DNA of 64,000 nt from Clostridia bacterium (GCA_017625435.1 JAGAKX010000038.1:1-64000); one strand, 5' to 3'; counted from the stretch's first letter, positions 32,241-40,969 are shown. Notes: generated from the letters alone by a model not told the origin. Made by a program: numbers and translations.

Positions 32241-33799
32241 TCGTTATTATTTACTCCTACAATTGAGAGAAGCTCTGTTTTTGTGTTTTCCTCATCGTAG
32301 GTGTTACAGCCCACTCTCAGAATATCTCCCTCTTGCAGGTATCCGCTGTGTCTTACACCGCCCTCGGGGTGAGTGACGGACAGAACGAAAAGCTTGTGAG
32401 GCCAGAAAATATCCTTAAGCTCCTTACCCTCCGCAAAGGAATCCTTGTTTACGGTAACGCTGTATTCGATATATTTGCTCTTTTTACCCTCACGCTCTTT
32501 TTTTATACGTCTTTCAAGGGCAAATTCATTTATGGACTCGGAATGGGACAGCACAGCAATCATATAGGATACGCCTGCCGCAATAATAATTGCAGAAAGA
32601 TTCGTTGAGCATCCCAGAGCCTCAAGTGCGAAAACCACCGCCGTGAAGGGGATGTTCATAATGCCGGACATTCCTGCAACAAGTCCCAATACCACAACAA
32701 GGGTGTAATAATATTCGGGTATAAGACCCGTAAGAATCAGCACATTGGAAAGCACCGAGGCGGTAAGTGCCGATACAGCGAGGGTCGGAAGAAATAATCC
32801 GCCCGTAAGTCCTGCGGAATTTGCCGAAAGAGTGAGGATTGTACGCAGGACAATTGTAATAAGAATAAGAAGCGTAAGAGAGTGGTGGGTGAAAAGCTCC
32901 TCTGTCAGGTGATGTCCCGTTGAAATAAAGGAATAAGAAAATATACCTGCCGCAAGTGTCAGAATAAGAATCGAAAAGATTTTGTATCCGCTGTCAACCT
33001 TGCCGAGAGAGGTATTAAAGAGCTTATTAATCCATCTGAAAATATGTAAGAAAGCAATGGAAAAAAGACCTAATGTAATGCCCGTTAAAAGGGGAATCCA
33101 CATTTCATTAACGGAAAGAGGGGGAAGTGAAATTCCGTGAAAGATTTCGGGAGAAATACCGAAAACAGGACAAAGGAACTGTGTAATAATTCTGCAGGCA
33201 GCCACGGAAACAATGGTGATAATGATTATTACGGGGGACAGTCTGCGGTGCATTTCTTCAATTACAAAAATAATGCCCGTCATAGGCGAGCCCGTTGCCG
33301 CCGCAAAGCCGGCGGATGCTCCGCCCGTTATACTGTAACGGCTCCATACCTCACCTTTTTTGCCGAGGGCTCTTGTAACAGCCTTGCCGAGGGATGCACC
33401 CATAAGCACGCAGGGACCTTCATTTCCCAAGGGGACACCCATAACAAAATTCAGAAGTGAAAGAGTGAATGTGCCCAAAAGGGAACGAAGCCAACGGAAA
33501 GAAAAGATTCCTCCCACAAGCCCCATGGTATCGCTGATTCCGCCGCCCATAAGACGCGGATATTTTTTATAAACAAAGCGGAGCAGAACAGCAATTCCCG
33601 CAAGAACGGGCACAGCCGCAGCTACGAAGACAGGCTTTTCTTTTAAGAAGGAATAAATATTCTCGGAAAACGAAATAGCATAGTATGCAAGAAAACGGTA
33701 AACCGTAACAACTGCTCCCGTCAGCGCACCCGTGGATATGCCGATTACAATAATCGGCACCATAAGCCTTAAATTATGTAATTGCTTCAGTCTGTTCAC
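32237..33799 (-). CDS. ClC-family chloride channel/antiporter with C-terminal TrkA-C domain
   Basis: A 520-residue membrane protein. The selectivity-filter motifs are GGGISD, GNEGP (with Glu127 at the external gating position, typical of H+/anion exchangers) and GSPMTGIIF. About ten membrane helices extend to residue 430, then a cytosolic RCK/TrkA-C domain (about 445-515: FAEGKELKDI, LQEGDILRVG). Start is GTG 33799 behind AAAGGAGG. Likely exchanges chloride or another anion; the sequence is not diagnostic for fluoride. An intrinsic terminator lies in its leader. Confidence 0.92.
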   Translation of the reverse strand: MNRLKQLHNLRLMVPIIVIGISTGALTGAVVTVYRFLAYYAISFSENIYSFLKEKPVFVAAAVPVLAGIAVLLRFVYKKYPRLMGGGISDTMGLVGGIFSFRWLRSLLGTFTLSLLNFVMGVPLGNEGPCVLMGASLGKAVTRALGKKGEVWSRYSITGGASAGFAAATGSPMTGIIFVIEEMHRRLSPVIIIITIVSVAACRIITQFLCPVFGISPEIFHGISLPPLSVNEMWIPLLTGITLGLFSIAFLHIFRWINKLFNTSLGKVDSGYKIFSILILTLAAGIFSYSFISTGHHLTEELFTHHSLTLLILITIVLRTILTLSANSAGLTGGLFLPTLAVSALTASVLSNVLILTGLIPEYYYTLVVVLGLVAGMSGIMNIPFTAVVFALEALGCSTNLSAIIIAAGVSYMIAVLSHSESINEFALERRIKKEREGKKSKYIEYSVTVNKDSFAEGKELKDIFWPHKLFVLSVTHPEGGVRHSGYLQEGDILRVGCNTYDEENTKTELLSIVGVNNNE

Positions 33800-33843
33800 A
33801 AGGATTCCTCCTTTGTACAAGTGGAGAGTGAATAGGTAATAAA

Positions 33844-33872
33844 CAAAAAACGACAGGTAAAAAACCTGTCGT
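33844..33872 (-). terminator. Terminator hairpin in the leader of the ClC gene
   Basis: On the minus strand ACGACAGGT pairs with ACCTGTCGT (9 bp, loop of 5) followed by TTTTTTG. It lies 45 bp upstream of the ClC start codon and downstream of the tRNA-Ser terminator, so it is either a second tRNA terminator or an attenuator for ClC. Confidence 0.75.
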
Positions 33873-33981
33873 ATTCTTGAAAGGATGTACAGATTAGATA
33901 CCCTTTTACTTTTTTTGCATATATGTTCGAACTGCTACACACATTTAATGAAATATTTTTCTTGTGAAAAATATGAAATAA

Positions 33982-34157
33982 TTCACTATTGTGAATTGTG
34001 AAATTTTCTGCTTTTGCAGAAAGTGAAAAAAATTCGCCTCTTAAACATTTGCAAAGCAAATATTTCATACGCGTAGCGTATTTCATAGCGAAGCTATTTC
34101 ACTCGCCGAAAGGCGAATTTCATTGAAAAAGCGACTTGTTTCGACAAGTCGCTTTTT
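33982..34157. repeat. Hairpin array 2, ATTTCA(C)T linker, ending in the tRNA-Ser terminator
   Basis: Successive short inverted repeats at 33982-33995, 34005-34022, 34047-34061, 34069-34079, 34087-34095, 34104-34115 and 34126-34157. Stem sequences differ; loops are AAA, GTA, GAA or GAAA; the units from 34047 on are joined by ATTTCAT or ATTTCACT. The last unit (AAAAAGCGACTTGT, loop, ACAAGTCGCTTTTT) is the intrinsic terminator of the tRNA-Ser pair on the minus strand. The architecture repeats that of the array at 13013-13226. Confidence 0.85.
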
Positions 34158-34158
34158 C

Positions 34159-34249
34159 TGGCGGAGCAGGAGAGACTCGAACTCTCGCGCCGGTTTCCCG
34201 ACCTACGCCCTTAGCAGGGGCGCCTCGTCACCAACTTGAGTACTGCTCC
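34159..34249 (-). tRNA. tRNA-Ser (anticodon GCT)
   Basis: On the minus strand GGAGCAG (34249-34243) pairs with CTGCTCC (34169-34163); the anticodon loop CTGCTAA gives GCT, reading AGC/AGU. A long variable arm, as in all serine tRNAs, and GTTCGAGTC T-loop are present. The CCA end is encoded (34161-34159). Followed by a strong terminator at 34126-34157. Confidence 0.96.
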
Positions 34250-34279
34250 GTATGGTAATCGTGATTGTATTAAAAAAAA

Positions 34280-34370
34280 TGGCGGAGAGAGTGGGATTCG
34301 AACCCACGGTACCCGTAAGAGTACGACGGTTTTCAAGACCGTTCCGTTATGACCGCTTCGGTATCTCTCC
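34280..34370 (-). tRNA. tRNA-Ser (anticodon TGA)
   Basis: On the minus strand GGAGAGA (34370-34364) pairs with TCTCTCC (34290-34284); the anticodon loop CTTGAAA gives TGA, reading UCA and other UCN codons. Long variable arm, GGTTCGAATCC T-arm, and encoded CCA (34282-34280). It lies 30 bp upstream of the second tRNA-Ser, with which it is probably co-transcribed. Confidence 0.96.
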
Positions 34371-34500
34371 AATTAGCATTTGATATATTACCACAATCCG
34401 TTTTCCTTGTCAAGTCCTTTTCTCAAGTTATTTTTTAAGTCGCGAAGAAAAAATATTTACAATTTCTTAATATTTTATACACAAATGGCTTACGTTGTAT

Positions 34501-34529
34501 TTGACTATATTTTTCCTTTGTGATAAAAT
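34501..34529 (+). promoter_or_regulatory. Promoter of the secreted hydrolase-like gene
   Basis: TTGACT (34501-34506) and TAAAAT (34524-34529), 17 bp spacing, 39 bp before the ATG. Confidence 0.7.
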
Positions 34530-34567
34530 ATATGTGATAATTATTACTTCCGGAAGGAGAAATTTAT

Positions 34568-36238
34568 ATGAAAAAGCTTATTGCAATAATTCTTTGCATC
34601 ACGCTTGTATTTGCCGTGACTGCTCCTGCGGTATCAGCAGCAGACGAAGAAAGACTGCCTACGGTTTATATCCGCGGCAACGGAGAGAAGCTTTATAACG
34701 CAGACGGCACTCCCCTTAATGCCGATTTTTCCGGCATCAGCCTTGGCGGCGGTGAAGAAGGCGAAGAGGACGATTCCGGCGAAAAAATTGTTGAGGCTGT
34801 TGTCAACATTCTCAAGCCCTTTGTTTTAGAGGGAATGCTTTTTGATAATTGGGATAATTACGGCAGGGCTATTTATGATGAGCTTGCTCCCCTGTTCAAG
34901 GATTCGGGGCTTGATGAAAACGGCAATGCCAAGAACGGCACCGGTGTTTCAACGGAGGAGCTTGAGGCCTCTACCGCACAGTCCAAGACTTCTGAACACT
35001 ATATCTACAATCACGACTATAACTTTGTATATGACTGGCGTCTTTCTCCCTATGACCACGTAGACAGACTTCATCAGTTTATTACGGATATTATCAGCGC
35101 TACGGGAAAGTCACAGGTGAACATATATGCAAGATGCATCGGCGGCAGTCTGCTTATGGCTTACCTTGAAAAGTACGGTCATCTCGGTCATGTAAAGAAC
35201 GTAATGTTTGTTGAGGTTCTTTCAAACGGCTCAACTGTTATCTCAAAATCATTCAGCGGCAAGGTTGAGTTTGATGATATGCTTCTTGAAAAATATCTCG
35301 GTCAGCTGGATTACTGTGGTATAAACGGTGTCGGTGTCGGTTTTGAGTTTTCTGCGCTTCTCAGTGAAATCGTATTCAAAACAATGGATTTCTTTAATCA
35401 GGTGAACGCTACAAATATGGCTCTCGGCAGTATTGAAAAGCTTTATGAAAGACTTTATGAGGCTCTTATTCCTGCTATTCTGCATGCAACAGGACTTGCA
35501 ACACAGGTAAATTTCTGGACCTGTGTCAAGGAAGAGGATATGAATGATGCACTGAATCTTGTGTTCGGACAGCCCGGTTCAGAGCTTCGCATAAAGTATG
35601 CCGGACTCATCGAAAAAATTCTTTATTACAGAGAGCATATTTCCTCTGACCTTAAGGGCTATTATGACAGCCTCAGAGAAAAGGGTATTCACTTCGGCTT
35701 TACCGCAAATTACGGCTTCCTCAATGCTCCCTTCACGGAAGATGCCGATCTGCAGTCGGATGCACTTGTAAGTCTTGAGGATGCGACATTCGGCGCAACT
35801 GCGGCAAAAATAGGAAAAACACTTTCCGATGAATATATTGCTGCACGTATTGAAAAGGGAAAGGGCAAATATATTTCAGCGGATAAGGTTGTAGACCTTT
35901 CAACTGCATACTCTCCCGAAACAACCTGGGTATTCAAGAATGCTCACCACGATATTCTTGAGCCGTGTATGGATGTAATCCGCAGCTTTCTCAACGGCAC
36001 CGGTGAAACTGTTGACAGTGTAAGCAACGGTGTCTGCTTTATGATTTATAATGAAGAAGCAAAAATTATGGAGCCTATGACGGCAGATAACTGCGGCGAC
36101 CTTTCATTTATGAAAATCGGCAAAGAGGAGCCTACAATCGGCTCTGCATTCAAGGCATTTGTTGATTTCTGTAAAATGTTCTTCAAGCTTATCGGAATGC
36201 TTTTCCGCGGTGAGCTTGACCTTGGAAGCCTTTTTTGA
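34568..36238 (+). CDS. Secreted alpha/beta-hydrolase-like protein with putative Cys nucleophile
   Basis: A 556-residue protein with a signal peptide (MKKLIAIILCITLVFAVTAP, cleavage after VSA-A) and GGAAGGAG upstream. After an acidic Gly/Glu linker, the segment NIYARCIGGSLLMAYLEKYG (about 180-199) has the form of a nucleophile elbow, with Cys where serine is expected; KNAHHDILEP (about 457) could give the catalytic His. DYNFVYDWRLSPYDHVDRL resembles lipase/PGAP1-like domains. Function is probably esterase/lipase-like, low certainty. The C terminus (528-544) holds a hydrophobic helix similar to those in the DUF4838 and GH16 proteins. Confidence 0.7.
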   Translation: MKKLIAIILCITLVFAVTAPAVSAADEERLPTVYIRGNGEKLYNADGTPLNADFSGISLGGGEEGEEDDSGEKIVEAVVNILKPFVLEGMLFDNWDNYGRAIYDELAPLFKDSGLDENGNAKNGTGVSTEELEASTAQSKTSEHYIYNHDYNFVYDWRLSPYDHVDRLHQFITDIISATGKSQVNIYARCIGGSLLMAYLEKYGHLGHVKNVMFVEVLSNGSTVISKSFSGKVEFDDMLLEKYLGQLDYCGINGVGVGFEFSALLSEIVFKTMDFFNQVNATNMALGSIEKLYERLYEALIPAILHATGLATQVNFWTCVKEEDMNDALNLVFGQPGSELRIKYAGLIEKILYYREHISSDLKGYYDSLREKGIHFGFTANYGFLNAPFTEDADLQSDALVSLEDATFGATAAKIGKTLSDEYIAARIEKGKGKYISADKVVDLSTAYSPETTWVFKNAHHDILEPCMDVIRSFLNGTGETVDSVSNGVCFMIYNEEAKIMEPMTADNCGDLSFMKIGKEEPTIGSAFKAFVDFCKMFFKLIGMLFRGELDLGSLF

Positions 36239-36261
36239 ATAAGCTCAGCTTGTAGCTTTTT

Positions 36262-36300
36262 ACTCCCGGAAGGAAAATCTCCTTCCGGGAGCTTTTTTTA
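36262..36300 (+). terminator. Terminator of the secreted hydrolase-like gene
   Basis: CTCCCGGAAGGA (36263-36274) pairs with TCCTTCCGGGAG (36280-36291), followed by seven T. Confidence 0.93.
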
Positions 36301-36315
36301 GGTTTTCTGCAAATG

Positions 36316-36352
36316 CAAAAGGGACTGCACAAGCATACGCTTTTACAGTCCC
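36316..36352 (-). terminator. Terminator of the decayed oxidoreductase fragment
   Basis: GGGACTG (36321-36327) pairs with CAGTCCC (36346-36352); on the minus strand TTTT follows. Its survival next to the gene fragment supports the view that a full gene once stood here. Confidence 0.65.
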
Positions 36353-36363
36353 GAAGGTATCTT

Positions 36364-36690
36364 TTATTCAATTGATGTTGCGGTAAGAAATGCGGCTTTT
36401 GTTGCATCTGCAATTTTTCCGACCTTTTTTGCGTCGCCGATGGCTGTTACGTCAAAGCCTGCTGCTGAAAGCTCCTTTGCAAGCTTATTTTCGGATTTTG
36501 AACCGAGTGCAAGAACCACTTTTTCGCAGGGAATTTCTCTTGTCTTCTTTGTCCTTACGTTTTCGGTCACAATAAAGCCGTTATTGACCTCAGTCAGCTT
36601 TTCGCCCGTAAAAATTTCTGTAAACAGTCTTCCCGTTACAGCGTAAAATATCAAAAAAATAATTGACAAAAAATTGTCACAGTATTTCAA
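36364..36690 (-). pseudogene. C-terminal remnant of an enoate-reductase-like oxidoreductase
   Basis: The frame encodes about 108 residues, of which the last 75 or so (IPCEKVVLALGSKSENK, AIGDAKKVGKIADATKAAF) match the C-terminal NAD(P)H-binding end of OYE/2-enoate reductases, including the counterpart of IGDACKVGN in the intact gene next door. The flavin barrel, the Fe-S cysteines and most of the FAD domain are missing, and the N-terminal 25 residues look unrelated. This is most simply a decayed paralogue truncated at its 5' end. Expression would be futile. Confidence 0.75.
36664..36679. promoter_or_regulatory. Inverted repeat upstream of the enoate reductase promoter
   Basis: TGACAA (36664-36669) and TTGTCA (36674-36679) form a 6+6 bp palindrome spaced by 4 A, 18 bp upstream of the -35 box at 36697. 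A candidate operator; the regulator is unknown. Confidence 0.45.
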
Positions 36691-36696
36691 ATTGCC

Positions 36697-36725
36697 TTGA
36701 CATAATAATTTGTTTTTTATATACT
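36697..36725 (+). promoter_or_regulatory. Strong promoter of the enoate reductase gene
   Basis: Perfect TTGACA (36697-36702), 17 bp spacer, TATACT (36720-36725), 34 bp before the ATG. Confidence 0.85.
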
Positions 36726-36758
36726 ATTTAATTGGAAAAAAGAAAGGACGGGTTATTT

Positions 36759-38819
36759 ATGGATAAAAAGTATGATGCATTATTTACCCCCTGGAAAATA
36801 GGCAACTGTGAAATCAAGAACAGAATTGTTATGTGTCCCATGGGCGGTACCTCACTTTTCGGTTGGTTTGAGCTTGGCGGATGTCATTTTGACAAGGAAG
36901 CAGCAAAGCTTTTCATTGAAAGAGCCAACAATAACGTAGGTCTTATCATTCCCGGTATTGCACCTCTTCGCGATACCTTCTGGGGCAAGTGGCTCTGGCA
37001 GAATCCCAAGATGTTTGAAGACCTCAAGGAATTTATGGACGAAATCCATAAGACAGGCGCAAAGCTTTTCATTCAGCTTACAGCCGGTATGGGCAGAAGC
37101 TGGGCTATCACAGACCTTATTGCACCCCTTCATAAGAATAAGATTACAAGAGCTATTGTAAAGCCCATTATTGATACCTCACACGAGCTTGCATCTCCCA
37201 GTCCTCAGCCTTCACGCTGGGCACACGACATTATCTGTCCCGAAATGACAAAGGAGCAGATTCACGAAATCATTGAAGCATTTGCAAAGACCGCAAAGCT
37301 CTGCCGTGATGCAGGCGTTGACGGTGTTGAGGTTCACGCTGTTCACGAGGGTTATCTCCTTGACCAGTTCGCAATTGAATTCTTCAATAAGAGAAGCGAC
37401 GAATACGGCGGAAGCTTCGAAAACAGATACCGTTTTGCTGCAGAGGTTGTAAAGGCTATAAAGGCTTCCTGCGGTGACGATTATCCCGTATCTCTGCGTT
37501 ACTCCGTAGAGTCCAAGATGAAGGGCTTCTGCGAAGGCGCAATGCCCGGTGAGGACTATGTTGAAGTGGGCAGAAATATGGAAGAATCCGAAAAGGCTGC
37601 AAAGTACCTTCAGGATATGGGCTACGATATGCTCAATGCCGATAACGGTACCTACGACTCCTGGTACTGGGCACATCCTCCGATGTATATGCCCGAAAAC
37701 TGCAACCTTGAGGACGTTGCTCACATCAAGAAGTTTGTTGATATTCCCGTTGTCTGTGCAGGCCGTATGGATGCCGCTACTGCTTCCGAAGCTATCGCAG
37801 AGGGCAAGATTGACGGCGTAGGCGTTGCTCGTCAGTTCCTTGTTGACCCCGAATGGATCACAAAGATTATTGAAGACAGAATTGAAGACATCAAGCCCTG
37901 TATCTGCTGTCACAGCGGCTGCTTCAACTTCTCCTCCGCAAAGGGTCACGCAAATACTCAGGACCTTCTCGACACAATGGGTCTTGCACGCTGTGCTCTT
38001 AACCCCAAGACAATGCAGTCCAAGAAATATAAGATCGAAAAGGCAAAGAAGCAGAAGAATATTGCTGTTATCGGCGGCGGTATCGGCGGTATGGAAGCTG
38101 CTATCGTTCTCGCACAGCGCGGACATAAGGTTACTCTTTATGAGAAGACCGATAAGCTCGGCGGTGTATTCATTGCAGCCGCTGCTCCCTCCTTCAAGGA
38201 GAAGGACCGTGACCTTATAGCCTGGTACAGACGTGAAATCACAAGATATCCCATCGAAATCAAGTTCAATACCGAAGTAAAGAACATTGAAGCTCTCGGT
38301 GCTGATGAAGTGATTGTAGCAACAGGTGCCGTTGCAAACAAGATTCCCGTTCCCGGTGCAGACAAGGCAATTGAGGCCTGTGAATACCTTCTCGGTGAAA
38401 AGACCGTAGGCGAAAATGTTGTTATCGTCGGCGGCGGTCTTACAGGCTGTGAAATTGCTTACGACTTATTCCTTCAGGGTAAGAAGCCCGTTATCGTTGA
38501 AATGCAGGATGACCTTATTACTACTCCCGGTGTTGCACTTGCAAACACAAGCTTCCTTCGTGACTGCTTCAAGACAAATAAGGTTCCCGTATATCTTGAG
38601 ACCAAGACAACCGAAATCCGTAATGACGGTGTTACCGTTATGGATAAGAACGGCAAGAAGACAGATATCCCCTGCGATAACGTAATTCTTTCCGTAGGCT
38701 ACAGACCCGCTCCCGTAGCAGAGAAGTCCAAGAAGGTTCACGTAATCGGTGACGCCTGCAAGGTAGGAAATCTCCGTACCGTTATATGGCAGGCATGGGA
38801 CGTTGCAATGAAGCTGTAA
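36759..38819 (+). CDS. NADH:flavin oxidoreductase / 2-enoate reductase (OYE-like, Fe-S)
   Basis: A 686-residue enzyme; ATG 36759 is fixed by GAAAGGACG. Residues 1-360 form the FMN barrel ([53 protein letters not shown]). Residues about 376-425 carry the 4Fe-4S cysteines ([10 protein letters not shown] ... CALNP). The C-terminal half has FAD and NAD(P)H Rossmann motifs ([40 protein letters not shown]) and ends IGDACKVGN. Relatives reduce 2-enoates, 2,4-dienoyl-CoA or bile-acid/steroid intermediates. The gene is strongly expressed by its promoter and codon use. The substrate is not readable; the adjoining thioesterase hints at an acyl-CoA-type or aromatic substrate. Confidence 0.92.
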   Translation: MDKKYDALFTPWKIGNCEIKNRIVMCPMGGTSLFGWFELGGCHFDKEAAKLFIERANNNVGLIIPGIAPLRDTFWGKWLWQNPKMFEDLKEFMDEIHKTGAKLFIQLTAGMGRSWAITDLIAPLHKNKITRAIVKPIIDTSHELASPSPQPSRWAHDIICPEMTKEQIHEIIEAFAKTAKLCRDAGVDGVEVHAVHEGYLLDQFAIEFFNKRSDEYGGSFENRYRFAAEVVKAIKASCGDDYPVSLRYSVESKMKGFCEGAMPGEDYVEVGRNMEESEKAAKYLQDMGYDMLNADNGTYDSWYWAHPPMYMPENCNLEDVAHIKKFVDIPVVCAGRMDAATASEAIAEGKIDGVGVARQFLVDPEWITKIIEDRIEDIKPCICCHSGCFNFSSAKGHANTQDLLDTMGLARCALNPKTMQSKKYKIEKAKKQKNIAVIGGGIGGMEAAIVLAQRGHKVTLYEKTDKLGGVFIAAAAPSFKEKDRDLIAWYRREITRYPIEIKFNTEVKNIEALGADEVIVATGAVANKIPVPGADKAIEACEYLLGEKTVGENVVIVGGGLTGCEIAYDLFLQGKKPVIVEMQDDLITTPGVALANTSFLRDCFKTNKVPVYLETKTTEIRNDGVTVMDKNGKKTDIPCDNVILSVGYRPAPVAEKSKKVHVIGDACKVGNLRTVIWQAWDVAMKL

Positions 38820-38833
38820 TTAAAAATATCCGG

Positions 38834-38866
38834 GGCTGTAATTTTTAATTACAGCCTCTTGTTTTT
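38834..38866 (+). terminator. Hairpin between enoate reductase and thioesterase genes
   Basis: GGCTGTAATT (38834-38843) pairs with AATTACAGCC (38847-38856), followed by TCTTGTTTTT. It may partially terminate, lowering thioesterase expression relative to the reductase. Confidence 0.75.
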
Positions 38867-38879
38867 ACAAGGAAGTAAG

Positions 38880-39275
38880 ATGGAAAATATAAATGAAGTA
38901 AGAGAGTTTTTCTCAAAAGACAGATTTGCTGCCCGTAACGGAATGTATATCGAGGAAATCGGTGAGGGCTATGCAAAATGTGCACTTGAAATTACAGATG
39001 ACCATAAAAACGCATTGGGCGCGCTTATGGGCGGAGTTCCCTTTACACTCGCTGATTTTGCATTTGCTGTGGCTGCAAATCATAAGACACAGGGAACGGT
39101 TTCCCTTAATACGAATATTACGTATCTTTCACAGCCTAAGGGAAAAATGCTTTATGCAGAGACTAAATGCGAAAAGGACGGAAGAACCACCTGTTATTAT
39201 GTTACAGACATATATGATGAACTGGGCACGAAGGTTGCAAATGCCGTAATAACAGGTTATCACATATCAAAATAA
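38880..39275 (+). CDS. PaaI-type hotdog-fold thioesterase
   Basis: A 131-residue hotdog protein: ALGALMGGVPFTLADFAFAVAAN (helix with the catalytic Asp of PaaI-type enzymes), TVSLNTNITYLSQPKGKMLYAE and a terminal strand. It hydrolyses acyl- or aryl-CoA thioesters. ATG 38880 is chosen over an upstream start because of AAGGAAG. It follows the enoate reductase by 60 bp and is probably read through from that promoter across the intervening hairpin, suggesting a joint role in handling an unsaturated acyl-CoA or detoxifying one. Confidence 0.88.
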   Translation: MENINEVREFFSKDRFAARNGMYIEEIGEGYAKCALEITDDHKNALGALMGGVPFTLADFAFAVAANHKTQGTVSLNTNITYLSQPKGKMLYAETKCEKDGRTTCYYVTDIYDELGTKVANAVITGYHISK

Positions 39276-39325
39276 TCCGGAGTATAAAACATAATATTTT
39301 TTACAATTTCTGTTTTTGTATTGCT

Positions 39326-39366
39326 TTAGGGGTTCTTGCAAGTCTGCGGCTTGCAAGAACCCCTAA
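39326..39366. repeat. Dispersed hairpin repeat, copy 2
   Basis: TTAGGGGTTCTTGCAAG (39326-39342) pairs perfectly with CTTGCAAGAACCCCTAA (39350-39366). Flanks resemble those of copy 1 at 23462, including TTTTATGCG about 20 bp downstream. It stands between convergent genes, as copy 1 does. Confidence 0.85.
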
Positions 39367-39422
39367 GTTTATCTTATTTTATGCGGTGTTTATTTTTTCA
39401 TTCCCGTTTTTTCTTTTTCAGC

Positions 39423-40862
39423 TTATTTCTTATTTACAAACTGTGCGGCAGCATATCTTGAATGAACATCCAGCTTGCGATAAATCTTTTTTGTATAGTC
39501 GTTTACCGTATGCTCCGAAATAAACAGGGCCTTTGCAATTTCCGAATTGCTGTAGCCGCAGCCTATAAAGTCAAGCACCTCAAGCTCTCTTTTTGTAAGT
39601 TTTTTAATCATATCGTTAATACCTTCATTCTCTGCCGCTTCTGTAAACTCTGCTTCGTCGGAACAGACAACTGCCTCCTGTATTTCTGAGCTTTCCTTCA
39701 CCGTATCAGTATCGGGTATTTTTCTTTTGAATGCATACATAAAGTACGGCTCAATCTGTAAATAGATAATTACAAGAATTGCCATTATAATGCCGTAGGC
39801 AAGATTCAGCATTGAAGGAATATCGCGGAAGGCTTCAACCATTGTGCTCTGGACAAGCACCGCAACAAGTGCAAGACCGATAGTGACCGGAGTGAGGTAT
39901 TTTGACGGGTATGATTTCATCATCATAACACAGTAAAGGGGAATCATCCAGCATGGAACCATACCGAAGCCGATAAATACACATGATACATAGGAAAGTG
40001 CGGGCACGTAGTCTGCCGCATACATCAGGAGAAAGCCTACTCCGCCAAGAGCCATTGAAAGGGAAATTGAACGGAAGGGATGTATGTTGAACTTTTTATA
40101 AAGCACATAAATAAGTATTGAGATGGCTGCATCCGTGCAATATGTAACAAACACCCCGTTGGATACCTCTCCCGAAATGGAAGGCCCCGAAACTGCCATA
40201 AGAGAAGAGATGAAAACAAGAATATACGTTCCTGATAGCAGCTTTTTAGGTGCGGTAAAATTATCTTTTTTTCTGACGTATTCCGGAAAGCTGTCCTTGG
40301 TTGCCGGAATACTGAAATAGAATACGGAAAGAAAAATCAGCGCGAAAACCGTAACGATACGGAAAACGGGGAAGGTTATGGGAAGAAAATCGTTCTGCAC
40401 GACGGAAATCAAAGCAAGAGAAACACCGTACGCAACTGTAAGATGTCTTATTGCAGCCTTTTCGGAAAAGAAATTTACTATAAGGAAGGTTTCAAAGCCA
40501 ATCATTGTACAGCAGATGAATATGTGGGCATATATAAGAAGTCTCAGTATAGCTTCTTCAAGAGGAAGGAATAAGCCGAAAATTGTTGCAAGGGCGGCTA
40601 TTGTGCATATTCTTCCTGCAATAACCACTTTTTTCGGAATTATGAGCATAAGGAGAATTGAGACTATATAGGCAGCGGCAATAAGCGTTGCAATATTATC
40701 CATCGATATAGGGAGCGGAGTTCTTCCGTCAATGTTAAGTGCCGGCCCCATAAAATATATAAATCCCATTTGCCAGAAGCTGAACATAGAAAAACACAGC
40801 AGCTGCCACAGCGGCGGGTCAAGTCTTTTCTGTTGATTTCTTAATAATAGCGAATTGCTCAT
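39423..40862 (-). CDS. LuxR-type regulator fused to a 12-helix membrane domain
   Basis: A 479-residue protein starting MSNSLLLRNQQK (ATG 40862, AAGAGAG upstream). About residues 20-385 contain some twelve hydrophobic helices in an MFS-like pattern; a charged acidic linker follows; residues 412-475 are a LuxR/GerE HTH (LTKRELEVLDFIGCGYSNSEIAKALFISEHTVNDYTKKIYRKL). Such fusions occur in gut Coriobacteria and Clostridia and probably sense or transport a ligand and relay this to DNA. It is divergent from the small LuxR gene at 41114, with inverted repeats between them. The ligand is unknown. Confidence 0.9.
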   Translation of the reverse strand: MSNSLLLRNQQKRLDPPLWQLLCFSMFSFWQMGFIYFMGPALNIDGRTPLPISMDNIATLIAAAYIVSILLMLIIPKKVVIAGRICTIAALATIFGLFLPLEEAILRLLIYAHIFICCTMIGFETFLIVNFFSEKAAIRHLTVAYGVSLALISVVQNDFLPITFPVFRIVTVFALIFLSVFYFSIPATKDSFPEYVRKKDNFTAPKKLLSGTYILVFISSLMAVSGPSISGEVSNGVFVTYCTDAAISILIYVLYKKFNIHPFRSISLSMALGGVGFLLMYAADYVPALSYVSCVFIGFGMVPCWMIPLYCVMMMKSYPSKYLTPVTIGLALVAVLVQSTMVEAFRDIPSMLNLAYGIIMAILVIIYLQIEPYFMYAFKRKIPDTDTVKESSEIQEAVVCSDEAEFTEAAENEGINDMIKKLTKRELEVLDFIGCGYSNSEIAKALFISEHTVNDYTKKIYRKLDVHSRYAAAQFVNKK

Positions 40863-40969
40863 AGTTTTTCTCTCTTTTCTTATAAAAAACTGCAAATTTG
40901 GGTAGTAAACCTAAAAACCCCTTGAATAAGGGATAGAAAACTCCCGCTTTTTTTTGATATAATCCGGGT

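Noticed and set aside
33844..33960. Fluoride (crcB) riboswitch before the ClC gene
   Set aside because: The conserved GG.GAUGG...CCGCC-type core is absent; only a terminator is present.
33796..34086. Open frame of 96 codons on the minus strand across hairpin array 2 (starting MKYATRMKYLL)
   Set aside because: It is the translation of the hairpin/linker array; there is no ribosome-binding site, and the repeated MKYA/MKY pattern only reflects the linker.
37212..38126. 304-codon minus-strand open frame inside the enoate reductase gene
   Set aside because: Antisense shadow caused by the strong codon bias of the OYE gene; the plus-strand frame has all expected motifs.
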